Both the position numbers and the translations under genes were made by a program. 64,000 bases of DNA, from contig NZ_BMOU01000005.1 in NCBI RefSeq assembly GCF_014647235.1, forward strand, positions 248,379-312,378, in the 5' to 3' direction. The notes beneath the pieces are model-generated. The model had not been told where the DNA came from. It saw nothing but the letters and a program-made list of their open reading frames with translations, and did not search any database. This stretch comes from Haloarcula pellucida (lineage in GTDB: Archaea; Halobacteriota; Halobacteria; Halobacteriales; Haloarculaceae). Below are positions 7,899 to 15,874 of the stretch, one piece after another. How positions within the stretch are numbered: position 1 is the stretch's first letter; each line of letters starts with the position of its first letter.

Positions 7899-8477
7899 AT
7901 GGAGTATACGCTGGCCATCGACAACACGCCGGACACCGTCGAGGGCGGGACCGGTATCCTTCTCCTGCACCCCAGCACCGGCGAGACGGACCGACTCGAC
8001 ACTGACTTCCTGTCGACGGACACCGACGCGATGCTGGTCATCTCGACGCGGACCACTGCTCGCGAAGTCAAACAGAAACTGGAGTACTACGAAGTCGACG
8101 AGGACACGGCCACCATCCTCGATACCCTCTCCGTCGAGCGCGGGTACACCCGCCGCCAGTCCGAGAGCGTCCGTTATGCCTCTGCTCCGGACGACCTGGA
8201 GGGAATCGTCGCCGAGACGGAGACGTTCTTACAGGACCACGACGGCAAACTGCGCGTGAGTTTCGACTCGCTGACCGAACTCATCTACTACGCCGACGAG
8301 GACCAGGCCATGGAGGCCGTCGAGGACATCCTCGAACTGCTGGAGGAGTACGACGCCGTCGGGATGTTCCACCTCGCGGAGGGCGTCCACGACGAGGCGA
8401 CCGTCGACGAGTTTCGGGCCCTGTTCGACGGCGTCGTCGAACTCGTCGAGGACGGCACCGTCACCAGCGAGTTCTGA
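7899..8477 (+). CDS. Haloarchaeal RecA/KaiC-like protein without Walker A
   Basis: 192 residues from the ATG at 7899 (MEYTLAIDNTP). An ATG 27 nt earlier is possible, but it falls on the TATA-like ACTTAAT that sits ~28 nt before 7899, so the shorter start fits a leaderless transcript. The order of elements (GGTGILLLHPSTGETDRLDTDF, a VISTRTTAREV strand-helix, LSVERGYTRRQ, then SFDSLTEL and a regular acidic helix) recalls the RecA/KaiC-like proteins haloarchaea use as regulators, but there is no GxxGxGKT. I infer a degenerate, non-ATPase member. Function unknown. Confidence 0.55.
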   Translation: MEYTLAIDNTPDTVEGGTGILLLHPSTGETDRLDTDFLSTDTDAMLVISTRTTAREVKQKLEYYEVDEDTATILDTLSVERGYTRRQSESVRYASAPDDLEGIVAETETFLQDHDGKLRVSFDSLTELIYYADEDQAMEAVEDILELLEEYDAVGMFHLAEGVHDEATVDEFRALFDGVVELVEDGTVTSEF

Positions 8478-8567
8478 GGCCACGGCGCCGACCCCCAATC
8501 GTCGGGTGTGTCATCAATTACCAAAGTGCCAACAATTAAGGCGCTATAGACCGTCGTTCGTACCTGT

Positions 8568-8726
8568 ATGCCGGAATGCCAGAACTGCGGCAATTTTGTA
8601 ACGGCCGACTACGCGCGTGTCTTCACGCCGAATGGGGTCGAGAAACCGCGGGTCTGCCCGCAGTGTGAAGACAAGATTCGCGACGGGGCCGACGTCCGCG
8701 AGGCCAGGTCCACGCGACGCGGGTAA
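8568..8726 (+). CDS. Small zinc-finger protein (DUF7563-like)
   Basis: 52 residues: MPECQNCGNFVTADYARVF, then CPQCEDKIRDG. Two CxxC pairs about 25 residues apart should bind one zinc ion. The middle VTxDYxRVFxP signature is shared with the 49-residue protein at 12435, so the window holds two paralogues. Such proteins are abundant in haloarchaea and of unknown role, possibly nucleic-acid or protein contacts. A TATA-like CTATAGA near 8543 gives leaderless spacing. Confidence 0.7.
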   Translation: MPECQNCGNFVTADYARVFTPNGVEKPRVCPQCEDKIRDGADVREARSTRRG

Positions 8727-8808
8727 TCGAACTGGGGCCGAACGGTCGGTTCTCTCGCCCGGACTGTCTCTTTTCGGGTGTACTCACTGGCGGTGAATGC
8801 CGACAGCG

Positions 8809-10131
8809 TCAGGTCCGCGCGTCGGACAGCAGGTCCCGCGCCGTCGCCAACGCGTCGTCGGCGCGGTCGGCGTCGCGGGCCTCTGCGGTGATCCGAACGA
8901 GCGGTTGGGTCCCGCTGGCCCGGAGGAGGAACCACGCGTCCCCGAGGTCGACGCGCACGCCGTCAAGCGTGGTCACGTCGTCGAACTCGTCGAGGACCCG
9001 CTCTCGAACCCGGTCCATCACCGCACCCTTCGCGTCGACGCCGACGTTGTCCCGGCGGATGGGGTAACTCGGGACCTCCGCGGCCCGGTCGGCAAGCGGT
9101 CGGTCGGCGTCCAGCGTCACCGCGGTACAGGCCGCAAGCGGCCCGTCGGGACAGAGGGTGTGGTCGGGCCATATCCACGCGCCGCTTGGTTCGCCGCCGA
9201 AGGCGACGCCCTCGGCGCTTGCGGCCTCCGCGACGTAGACGTCGCCGACGGGCGTGTACTCCACGTCGACGTCGATTTCGGCGAGGTGGTCGCCGACGGC
9301 GAGACTCGTGTCCACCGGGACGGCGACCCGGTCACCGGGGCTGGCGGCGGCCCGTGCAAAGAGCGCCAGCAGGACGTCACCGGAGAGGTAGGTGCCGTCG
9401 CCGGCCACCGCACGCATCCGGTCGGCGTCGCCGTCGTGGGCGATACCCACGTCGGCGTCGGACTCGGCGACCAGCGTCGCGAGCGACTGGCAGTTCTCCG
9501 GGGTCGGTTCGCTCGGTCGGCCGGGGAACGCGCCGTCGGGTTGGCCGTTCAGCGTCTCGACGTGACAGCCCATCGCCTGCAAGACGTCGGCGGTGACGCC
9601 GCCAGCGCCGTTACCCACGTCGACGAGGACGTGGCTGGAAAGCGAGTCGCGGTCCAGTTCCGAGCGAATCGTCTCGGCGTGGCGGGTGCGAGCGCCCGTC
9701 GCCCAAGATTCGAGGGTCCCGCACTCGTCCCAGTCGGCTGGGTCGAACGCGCCGTCTTCGAGACGCTCCTCGATGGTCTCGCGTCGCTCGGCGTCGAACG
9801 CCTGTCCGGACGGTTGCCAGAGTTTGATGCCGTTGTCCTCGGCCGGGTTGTGACTCGCCGTGATGGAGACGCCGGCGTCGGCCGCTTGCCACCCGACCGC
9901 CCGACCGACCGTCGGCGTCGAGGCGAGGCCGACGTCTACGACGTCTGTCCCGCTCTCGCGCAGGCCCGCGACGAGCGCCGACTGGAGGAACTCGCCGCTC
10001 TCGCGCGGGTCCCGCCCGACGACCACGCGGTCGCTGTCGACACCCAGTGCGCGGCCGACGGAGAGCGCGAGGTCAGCAGTCACCGTCTCGCCGACCGGTC
10101 CGCGAATGCCACTCGTCCCGAATAGTGTCAT
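8809..10131 (-). CDS. glmM: Phosphohexomutase (phosphoglucosamine/phosphomannomutase type)
   Basis: 440 residues, the usual length for the family. It interconverts sugar 1- and 6-phosphates through a phosphoserine. Visible: FGTSGIRG at 4-11, the phosphoserine loop TASHNP with S93, the Mg site DGDADR, the sugar loop GGEPSG and the phosphate loop RASGTQP near the C-terminus. The ATG at 10131 begins MTLFGTSGIRG exactly as in archaeal GlmM; the upstream extension is not conserved-looking. A second paralogue lies at 12943. The GlmM name (glucosamine-6-P) is a family call; mannose or glucose phosphates are possible. Confidence 0.85.
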   Translation of the reverse strand: MTLFGTSGIRGPVGETVTADLALSVGRALGVDSDRVVVGRDPRESGEFLQSALVAGLRESGTDVVDVGLASTPTVGRAVGWQAADAGVSITASHNPAEDNGIKLWQPSGQAFDAERRETIEERLEDGAFDPADWDECGTLESWATGARTRHAETIRSELDRDSLSSHVLVDVGNGAGGVTADVLQAMGCHVETLNGQPDGAFPGRPSEPTPENCQSLATLVAESDADVGIAHDGDADRMRAVAGDGTYLSGDVLLALFARAAASPGDRVAVPVDTSLAVGDHLAEIDVDVEYTPVGDVYVAEAASAEGVAFGGEPSGAWIWPDHTLCPDGPLAACTAVTLDADRPLADRAAEVPSYPIRRDNVGVDAKGAVMDRVRERVLDEFDDVTTLDGVRVDLGDAWFLLRASGTQPLVRITAEARDADRADDALATARDLLSDART

Positions 10132-10180
10132 ACTCGGGTCCCCGAGTGGCGGCGGAAAAAGGATACCGGGACGGGACGAG

Positions 10181-10351
10181 TCACTCCGGCGACCACTCGC
10201 AGGCCGCACCGGTCGTCAGGTCCTCGGCATCGACGTGGGCCGACAGGCAGCCGTAGTTGCAGAACTGCGCCGTCGGTGTGCCACCCGCCTCGGCCGAGAG
10301 ATACAGCGGATCGTGGTCCTCGACCGGGCGCCCGCAGTACGTACACTCCAT
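10181..10351 (-). CDS. Small treble-clef/zinc-finger protein
   Basis: 56 residues: MECTYCGRPVEDHDPLYL, later FCNYGCLSAHVD. C3, C6 and a second CNYGC pair suggest one zinc site of the FLYWCH/MYM-like C-x2-C...C-x3-C type. It begins at the ATG at 10351, divergent from rpiA with a shared 59-nt promoter region. The gene is too short for standard ORF filters. Function unknown; such proteins are common in Halobacteria. Confidence 0.65.
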   Translation of the reverse strand: MECTYCGRPVEDHDPLYLSAEAGGTPTAQFCNYGCLSAHVDAEDLTTGAACEWSPE

Positions 10352-10410
10352 ATCTGGGCCGAGCGGTCCGAGCAACAAACGTTTTGTCCGCGTCCGCGGC
10401 ATCTCCGCAC

Positions 10411-11091
10411 ATGAAACAGGGCGGCTCCGACGCGGCGAAGCGCGCGGCCGGCGAGGCGGCGGCCGAGACAGCCGAAGACGGGATGGTAATCGGGTTGGGG
10501 ACCGGTAGCACCGCGGCCCACGCGATTCGGGCCATCGGCCGGCAGGTCGACGCCGGACTGGACGTGGTCGGCGTCCCGACCTCCTTCCAGTCCCGCGAAC
10601 TCGCCCGTACCGCGGGCATCCCGCTGGCTGACCTAGACGAGGTGACAGTCGACCTCGCCATCGACGGCGCTGACGAGGTGGCCGGCGGCGACCTCGTGAA
10701 AGGCGGCGGCGCGGCCCACGCCCGCGAGAAGATCGTGGACGCGAGCGCCGACCGCTTCCTCGTCGTCGCAGATCCCACGAAGATGGCCGAGACGCTATCG
10801 TACCCGGTTCCACTGGAAGTGCTCCCCGCGGCACGGACCACCGTCGCCGAGTCGGTCCGGGAACTGGGCGGGGACCCGGACCTTCGACGGGCCGAACGGA
10901 AAGACGGGCCCGTCGTCACCGACAACGGCAACCTCGTGCTGGACTGTGCGTTCGGCGAGATAGCCGACCCAGCGGCGCTGGCGGCAGACCTCGCGACACT
11001 GCCGGGCGTCGTCGAACACGGCCTGTTCGTCGACGTGGCCGACGCCGTCTACGTGGGCAGCGAAGACGGCGTGACGGTCAGAGAGCTGTAG
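10411..11091 (+). CDS. rpiA: Ribose-5-phosphate isomerase A
   Basis: 226 residues. It isomerises ribose-5-phosphate and ribulose-5-phosphate, feeding nucleotide synthesis. Family landmarks in order: GLGTGSTAAHAI (phosphate loop, ~30-41), VGVPTSFQS, DLAIDGADEV with the catalytic Asp pair, LVKGGGAAHAREK with the catalytic lysine region, and DNGNLVLDC near the end. The ATG at 10411 (MKQGGSDAAK) fits the family length; the longer frame upstream crosses the neighbouring gene. Single gene, no operon partners. Confidence 0.95.
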   Translation: MKQGGSDAAKRAAGEAAAETAEDGMVIGLGTGSTAAHAIRAIGRQVDAGLDVVGVPTSFQSRELARTAGIPLADLDEVTVDLAIDGADEVAGGDLVKGGGAAHAREKIVDASADRFLVVADPTKMAETLSYPVPLEVLPAARTTVAESVRELGGDPDLRRAERKDGPVVTDNGNLVLDCAFGEIADPAALAADLATLPGVVEHGLFVDVADAVYVGSEDGVTVREL

Positions 11092-11133
11092 CTGTCCGGC
11101 TGACGTCGAAAGAAAGACTGCTCGGAGACGACC

Positions 11134-11301
11134 TTACAGGTCGCGCGGCTGGACCGTCTTGCGGTCGTTCTCCTCGGCTCGTCGAGCGGCGTCGGCGAGC
11201 AGCTCCTCGACCTCAGCGTCGAGAGCATCGTAGAAGTCCGAGGCCACGTTCATGTTGTCGAGCTCTTCCTTGACGGCGGCTTTGACGATTAGGTCTGCCA
11301 T
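11134..11301 (-). CDS. DUF1931 family, histone-fold protein
   Basis: 55 residues: MADLIVKAAVKEELDNMN, then ASDFYDALDAEVEELLADAARRAEENDRKTV and QPRDL. The helix spacing and the terminal R-K-T-V-x-P-x-D-L match the C-terminal end of a histone fold, and the whole resembles the short DUF1931 proteins of haloarchaea. DNA binding is plausible but the basic surface of true histones is absent, so a protein-interaction role is also possible. Strong TATA box 30 nt upstream at 11328. Confidence 0.85.
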   Translation of the reverse strand: MADLIVKAAVKEELDNMNVASDFYDALDAEVEELLADAARRAEENDRKTVQPRDL

Positions 11302-11327
11302 ACAACCCTGTGTAGCGTAGGGGTCAC

Positions 11328-11334
11328 TTATATA
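11328..11334 (-). promoter_or_regulatory. TATA box of the histone-fold gene
   Basis: Minus strand TATATAA centred 30 nt before the ATG at 11301, within AAGTATATAAGTG. This is one of the strongest TATA elements in the window and implies a leaderless, well expressed transcript. Confidence 0.65.
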
Positions 11335-11400
11335 CTTTCCCCAATGCGATGGCTCTCGCCGGTATTCACGGGGGTCTGAGACGTTTTTGGCCGTCGGCCC

Positions 11401-11412
11401 CTATATAAATAG
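11401..11412 (+). promoter_or_regulatory. Strong TATA element without a nearby start codon
   Basis: CTATATAAATAG on the plus strand, followed by a 6-bp hairpin (CCCTGA at 11414-11419 with TCAGGG at 11430-11435). The next plus-strand start codon is 144 nt downstream (larB). It could start a leadered larB mRNA, unusual here, or a short noncoding RNA. Confidence 0.4.
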
Positions 11413-11555
11413 CCCCTGAGTCGGATATATCAGGGTCGATAGCCCTCCACGGGCGGGAATCGAAACGAGATACGCCGAGTATCGGCGTCTGGAGTGCTCG
11501 CGCGCGCCCGGCCCGGACCGACGGATAGGAGTAGCCGGCCCCCCGAAGAGGGGAC

Positions 11556-12329
11556 ATGCGCGACCTACTCGATGCAGTCGCGGCGGGCGAGGTCACCCCC
11601 GCCGAGGCCGAAGCGGAACTCGCCGGTTACGCCACCAGCGGTGCTGGCCGGTTCGACGCGGCCCGGGAGACCCGTTCAGGCGTCCCCGAGGCGGTGCTCG
11701 GCGACGGCAAGACGCCCGGGGAGATCGCCGACCTCGCGTCGACGGCCGTCGAGACGACCGGCAGAGCGATCGTAACGAGAATCGACCCGCCAGCGGCCGC
11801 CGCCGTCCGACGCGAACTGGCGACCGACGCACCCGAGGCGACGGTCCGCTGGTCCGAGCGGTCGAACTGGCTGGTCGCGACCGCCCCGGAGTTCGAGCGT
11901 CCGGACCTGGACGCGACGGTCGGCGTCGTCACCGCCGGCACCTCCGACGCCGTCCCGGCCGGCGAAGCGGCGATGCTGGCCGCCGAGATGGGCGCGGCGG
12001 TCACCCGTATCTCGGACGTCGGCGTCGCCAGCATCGCCCGGACGATAGACGCCGTGGACCGCCTTCGCGATCAGGACGTCCTCGTCGTCGCCGCGGGCCG
12101 CGAGGGGGCGCTTCCCACCGTCGTCGCCGGCCTCGTCGACACCCCCGTCATCGGCCTGCCCGTCTCGACTGGCTACGGGCACGACGGCGCGGGCGAGGCC
12201 GCGTTCTCGGGGATGATCCAGTCCTGTACGACGCTCTCTGTCGTCAACATCGACGCGGGCTTCACCGCGGGCGCACAGGCGGGCCTCATCGCACGACAGG
12301 TCGCCGATGCACGGGGTGACGATGTGTAA
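11556..12329 (+). CDS. larB: LarB-like nickel-pincer cofactor biosynthesis carboxylase
   Basis: 257 residues. LarB carboxylates nicotinic acid adenine dinucleotide in synthesis of the nickel-pincer cofactor and is related to PurE. The C-terminal PurE-like half shows VVTAGTSDAVPAGEAA (~128-143), VLVVAAGREGALPTVVAG and VIGLPVSTGYG, then the INIDAGF-like VVNIDAGFTAGAQAGLIAR. The N-terminal ~110 residues form the LarB-specific domain (LLDAVAAGEVTPAEAEAEL). LarC and LarE are not in the window, so the pathway cannot be confirmed. ATG at 11556. Confidence 0.85.
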   Translation: MRDLLDAVAAGEVTPAEAEAELAGYATSGAGRFDAARETRSGVPEAVLGDGKTPGEIADLASTAVETTGRAIVTRIDPPAAAAVRRELATDAPEATVRWSERSNWLVATAPEFERPDLDATVGVVTAGTSDAVPAGEAAMLAAEMGAAVTRISDVGVASIARTIDAVDRLRDQDVLVVAAGREGALPTVVAGLVDTPVIGLPVSTGYGHDGAGEAAFSGMIQSCTTLSVVNIDAGFTAGAQAGLIARQVADARGDDV

Positions 12330-12354
12330 GAGCAGACCCGTTTCTGGGAGAGAA

Positions 12355-12372
12355 TACCCACACATTTGGGTA
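12355..12372. promoter_or_regulatory. Small palindrome before the DUF7563-like gene
   Basis: TACCCA at 12355-12360 and TGGGTA at 12367-12372 form a perfect 6-bp dyad with a 6-nt centre, 63 nt before the ATG at 12435 and 26 nt after larB ends. It could be an operator or a weak terminator; no T run follows. Confidence 0.3.
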
Positions 12373-12434
12373 AACGAATATCCCTCTGGCAACCCTTCTC
12401 ACGTACGTCGGCGGTGGTGTCGCCGACGAACACG

Positions 12435-12584
12435 ATGCCTGAATGTGACCATTGCGGCGCGCACGTCTCAGACCAGTTCGCCCGTGTGTTCGCTGACGAG
12501 CGCGGACACATCCGGGCCTGCCCGAACTGCTCGGCCAACGCTGGCATCGCCGAGGTATCGAGAGAGCGCGCCCACCAAGTGTGA
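12435..12584 (+). CDS. Small zinc-finger protein (DUF7563-like), second copy
   Basis: 49 residues: MPECDHCGAHVSDQFARVF, then ACPNCSANAGIAEVS. Same two CxxC pairs and VSDQFARVFADE core as the protein at 8568, but a different C-terminal tail. The in-frame ATG further upstream adds sequence with no resemblance to the family, so the ATG at 12435 is used. It sits 27 nt before a GIY-YIG gene in the same orientation and may share its transcript. Function unknown. Confidence 0.7.
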   Translation: MPECDHCGAHVSDQFARVFADERGHIRACPNCSANAGIAEVSRERAHQV

Positions 12585-12611
12585 GGCCCACTGGGCCGCC
12601 CGCATCGTGCG

Positions 12612-12899
12612 ATGACCACCACGCGGAGCCCTGTTCACTACGCCTACGTGCTGCGGTGTAGTGACGGAAGCTTTTACGCCGGCTACACGACGGACGTCGA
12701 GCGCCGAGTGCGTGAACACGACGCCGGCGACGGGGCGAAGTACACCCGCGGCCGGACGCCGGTCGAACTCGTCCACGTCGAACGCTTCCAGTCGAAGTCC
12801 GCGGCGATGCGCCGCGAGTACGAGATCAAACAGCTCTCGCGCACGCAGAAGGAACGGCTGGTCGAGTCCTCGGACGCCGAAGCGGACTTCGACACGTGA
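12612..12899 (+). CDS. GIY-YIG endonuclease-like protein (UPF0213/YhbQ group)
   Basis: 95 residues, one GIY-YIG domain. HYAYVLRCSDGSFYAGYTTDVERRVREHD is the family signature (Y-V-L plus Y-A-G-Y in place of GIY-YIG, catalytic Arg in ERR). The helix with AAMRREYEIKQLSRTQKERLV is the standard C-terminal end of this small group. Bacterial relatives act on damaged or branched DNA; the archaeal role is not established. Probably co-transcribed with the zinc-finger gene just upstream. Confidence 0.85.
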   Translation: MTTTRSPVHYAYVLRCSDGSFYAGYTTDVERRVREHDAGDGAKYTRGRTPVELVHVERFQSKSAAMRREYEIKQLSRTQKERLVESSDAEADFDT

Positions 12900-12942
12900 G
12901 CCGACGGGTGATTTTTTCACCGCCCACCGAGAGGTATCGGGT

Positions 12943-14331
12943 ATGGACGACGACGACGCCGCGGCGATCACGTTCGGCACCGACGGCTGGCGAGCGACCT
13001 TAGACGAGTTCACCGCGCCGCGCGTGCGGATGGTCGGACAGGGCGTCGCGACGGCGCTGCGGGAACACGGCCAGAGCGGGACGGTGGCCGTCGGCTACGA
13101 CGCCCGCGAGACGTCGCGCGGGTTCGCCGAGGAACTGTCTCGCGTGCTGTGTGCCAATGGATTCGACGTACTCGTCCCGGACCGGGACACGCCGACGCCC
13201 GTCGTCGCGTGGACGGTCACAGAGCGCGACCTCGCCGGGGCGCTCCAGATAACGGCCAGTCACAACCCGCCGGCGTACAACGGCGTGAAGTTCGTCCCCG
13301 CGTCCGGCGCTCCCGCACTCCCAGCGATGACCGAGGACATCGTGGCGAACCTCGGCGACCCCGACCCGCTGCCCGAGAGCGAGTGGGGCACGGTCACCGA
13401 GACGGACCTCGTCGGCGACTACGCCGACCACGCCATCGACTACGTCGACGCCGACCTCTCGGGCCTCTCGGTGGCCTACGACGCCATGCACGGGAGCGGT
13501 CGGGGCGTCACCGACACCCTCCTCGAACGTGCCGGCGCGGACGTGACCGCCCTGCGCGACGAGCGAGACCCCGAGTTCGGCGGCGGGTCCCCGGAGCCAG
13601 CGGCCGAGAACGTCGAGGAGTTGATCGCCCGCGTACGCGAGGGCGAGGCCGCCCTCGGCGTCGTCAACGACGGCGACGCCGACCGCATCGGCGTCGTCAC
13701 GCCCGAGCGCGGCTATCTCGACGCGAACCTCTTCTTCGCGGCGCTGTACGACTACCTGCTGGAGTCGCGGTCCGGCGACGTGGTCCGGACCGTCTCCACC
13801 TCCAGCATCGTCGACCGGGTCGCGGAGGCCCACGGCCAGTCTGCCCACGAGGTGGCGGTCGGGTTCAAGTGGGTCGCCGAGGCGATGGCCGACCACGATG
13901 CCCTCATGGGCGGCGAGGAGTCGGGCGGGTTCGGCCTCACCGACCACCTCCGCAACAAGGACGGCGTGTTGCTGGCGCTGGTGGCGGCCGCCGCCGAGTC
14001 CGAGGAGTCGCTTGACGCCCGCGTCGACCGCTTGCTCGACGACCACGGCGAGATTCATCAGGGACGGGTCAGCGTCGACTGTCCGGACGACCGGAAAGAG
14101 CCGGTGCTTGACGCACTGGAGGACGAACTGCCCGACTCGGTGGCCGGCGAGAGCGTCGCCGATGTCAACACCGTCGACGGGTTCAAGATACGGCTCGCGG
14201 ACGATACGTGGGTGCTGGTCCGGCCATCGGGGACGGAGCCGAAACTCCGCGTCTACGCCGAGGCGGGCAGCGATACGCGGGTCACGGAACTGCTGTCGGC
14301 GGGCCGCGGACTGGTCGCCCCGCTGGTTTAA
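12943..14331 (+). CDS. Phosphohexomutase (phosphoglucomutase/phosphomannomutase), second copy
   Basis: 462 residues. Motifs: FGTDGWR (11-17), phosphoserine loop TASHNP with S106, metal loop NDGDADR, substrate loop GGEESGGFG and phosphate-binding RPSGTEP. FGTDGWRA and GGEESGG are characteristic of the phosphoglucomutase branch, unlike the FGTSGIRG of the paralogue at 8809, so the two enzymes probably have different sugars. The ATG at 12943 gives a normal family N-terminus; the long frame extending upstream overlaps the GIY-YIG gene and is not used. Confidence 0.85.
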   Translation: MDDDDAAAITFGTDGWRATLDEFTAPRVRMVGQGVATALREHGQSGTVAVGYDARETSRGFAEELSRVLCANGFDVLVPDRDTPTPVVAWTVTERDLAGALQITASHNPPAYNGVKFVPASGAPALPAMTEDIVANLGDPDPLPESEWGTVTETDLVGDYADHAIDYVDADLSGLSVAYDAMHGSGRGVTDTLLERAGADVTALRDERDPEFGGGSPEPAAENVEELIARVREGEAALGVVNDGDADRIGVVTPERGYLDANLFFAALYDYLLESRSGDVVRTVSTSSIVDRVAEAHGQSAHEVAVGFKWVAEAMADHDALMGGEESGGFGLTDHLRNKDGVLLALVAAAAESEESLDARVDRLLDDHGEIHQGRVSVDCPDDRKEPVLDALEDELPDSVAGESVADVNTVDGFKIRLADDTWVLVRPSGTEPKLRVYAEAGSDTRVTELLSAGRGLVAPLV

Positions 14332-14355
14332 CCCGACAGCGCGCGTTGGTCGGGC

Positions 14356-14808
14356 ATGGACCCCGACGTCGAGTTCGCGTACACCGAGGGACTGACCGAG
14401 GCCGAGGTGGAGACGCGCCTGCGCGACGCCACGGACGGCGTCCTCGCGCTGGCCGACGACGGCGACGCCTACGCGATTCCGGTGTTTCACCACTACGAGG
14501 ACGGGTCGCTGTACGTCCGACTGGGCGAGACGCCCGACAGCCGGAAGGCCGCCTACGTCGAGACGACCGACACCGCGACGTACGTCGTCTACGAAGCCGA
14601 GACGACGAGCGACGACGCCGAACAACACGGCTGGAGCGTCGTCGCCCGCGGGCCGATACGGGCAGTCCCGCCGGACGACCCCGCCTACGACGCCGTCACC
14701 ATCAACGACCGATTCGCACCCATTCGGGTGTTCGACGAGGCGCTTGACGAAGTCGAACTGACGCTCTACGAGTTGCGCATCGAGGAACTGGCCGGTCGGT
14801 CGAACTGA
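14356..14808 (+). CDS. Pyridoxamine 5'-phosphate oxidase-family flavoprotein
   Basis: 150 residues, a split-barrel FMN-binding fold. ALADDGDAYAIPVFHHYEDGSLYVRLGE followed by RKAAYVETTDTATYVVYE is the typical strand order of haloarchaeal members. It is too short and lacks the residues for classical pyridoxine synthesis, so a general FMN- or F420-linked role is likelier. It follows the phosphohexomutase gene by 24 nt and may be co-transcribed. Confidence 0.8.
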   Translation: MDPDVEFAYTEGLTEAEVETRLRDATDGVLALADDGDAYAIPVFHHYEDGSLYVRLGETPDSRKAAYVETTDTATYVVYEAETTSDDAEQHGWSVVARGPIRAVPPDDPAYDAVTINDRFAPIRVFDEALDEVELTLYELRIEELAGRSN

Positions 14809-14830
14809 CAGCTCTTCCGGTGAGACGCCG

Positions 14831-15394
14831 TCAGGCCGTCGATTCGACCACGAGCGTGTTGGCGATTCGGTCACCGAGTCGCTGGGCGTCGTCGTCGGTG
14901 AACAGCAAGAGCGCTTCGACGGTCAGCCACCCACCCATCAGCAAGAGTGCGAGGACGAACCCAACGAAGGGGATGAAGACGCTGGCGAGCGCCATCAGCG
15001 GGAGGGGCGCGAGCAACACGGCGGTCCGCTGTATCGTCTGGTCTCGCGTGACCGGGCCACCGTCCTCGCCGACGAGGACGACGCCGGCGACGCGCATCCC
15101 CAACGTCTGGCCGCCGTCGGTGAGGAAGTAGACGAAGTACCCGCCGACGACGAGGCCGATGACGGCCCACTGAAGTAAGGAGAGGGCGAAACCGAGGGCG
15201 ACCATCCCCAGCATCGTCCCGGGACTGTCGACGGTGGGCGCACCCATCGCCCCGCCGGTAGTAACGAGCATCCTGACGCCGGTGAACACCACCCAGACGA
15301 CGACCGTCGCGACGGTGAGGAGGGTGAAATCGAGGAGGAAGCCGAGGACCCGGTCGTCACGCACCGACGCCGGGTCGGGGTTCTGTGAGGACAT
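14831..15394 (-). CDS. RDD family membrane protein
   Basis: 187 residues with three to four membrane segments: ~20-42 (LLDFTLLTVATVVVWVVF), ~60-105 and ~135-165. The conserved start DRVLGFLLDF and the GQTLGMRVAGVVLV motif, followed by a polar loop, are the RDD signature. Members act in ion or osmolyte homeostasis or as membrane scaffolds; a Na+/H+ role is shown for one halophile. The extreme C-terminus is soluble. Convergent with the gene at 14356. Confidence 0.8.
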   Translation of the reverse strand: MSSQNPDPASVRDDRVLGFLLDFTLLTVATVVVWVVFTGVRMLVTTGGAMGAPTVDSPGTMLGMVALGFALSLLQWAVIGLVVGGYFVYFLTDGGQTLGMRVAGVVLVGEDGGPVTRDQTIQRTAVLLAPLPLMALASVFIPFVGFVLALLLMGGWLTVEALLLFTDDDAQRLGDRIANTLVVESTA

Positions 15395-15439
15395 GGCTCG
15401 ATAATTTCGTCTCGTCCGAGTGTGGAAAGACTATCGCAA

Positions 15440-15871
15440 TCAGCCGTCGGTCGAGCGCGTCCCCCGCCAGCGACCGGCCTCGTCGACTGCCTCGACCGTG
15501 AACCCGAGGCCCTCGTAGAACGGTTTCACGTCGGCGTCGAACGCCGCCGTCAGCCGTCCTCGGCGCTCGACTGCGGCCTCGACCAGCGCTGTCCCGATGC
15601 CCTGCCCGCGGCGACGGCGGCGAACTGCGACGGCCGCGACGTGTTCGTCGTCGAGGACGAGTGCGCCCAGCACTCGCTCGCCGTCCGCCGGGGCCCGCGG
15701 GCCGCTGGCCCGCTCGTCAGACCGAGTGCGCTCCCCGCCCTCGCACGCGACGAGCGCCCCGTCCTCGGCGATACTGGCCCGGACCGTCTCGACGTCGATA
15801 GAGAGCGCCGCGCCGTCGAGGACGTTCATCACGTCCGGCAGGTCGGCCACTGTGGCGTCACGAACGAACAT
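15440..15871 (-). CDS. GNAT-family N-acetyltransferase
   Basis: 143 residues. The acetyl-CoA loop RRRGQGIGTALVEAAVERR (motif A, Q/RxxGxG/A) and the C-terminal FYEGLGFTVEAV are diagnostic of GNAT enzymes. A loop around 60-80 (SDERASGPRAPADGE) looks like a lineage-specific insertion. Substrate unknown. Its start codon is three bases from the end of the redoxin-like gene upstream, so the two form an operon. Confidence 0.85.
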   Translation of the reverse strand: MFVRDATVADLPDVMNVLDGAALSIDVETVRASIAEDGALVACEGGERTRSDERASGPRAPADGERVLGALVLDDEHVAAVAVRRRRRGQGIGTALVEAAVERRGRLTAAFDADVKPFYEGLGFTVEAVDEAGRWRGTRSTDG

Positions 15872-15874
15872 GGG

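Noticed and set aside
13000..14874. Long open frame antisense to the second phosphohexomutase (624 codons)
   Set aside because: Shadow of the coding strand; composition and pattern show no real protein.
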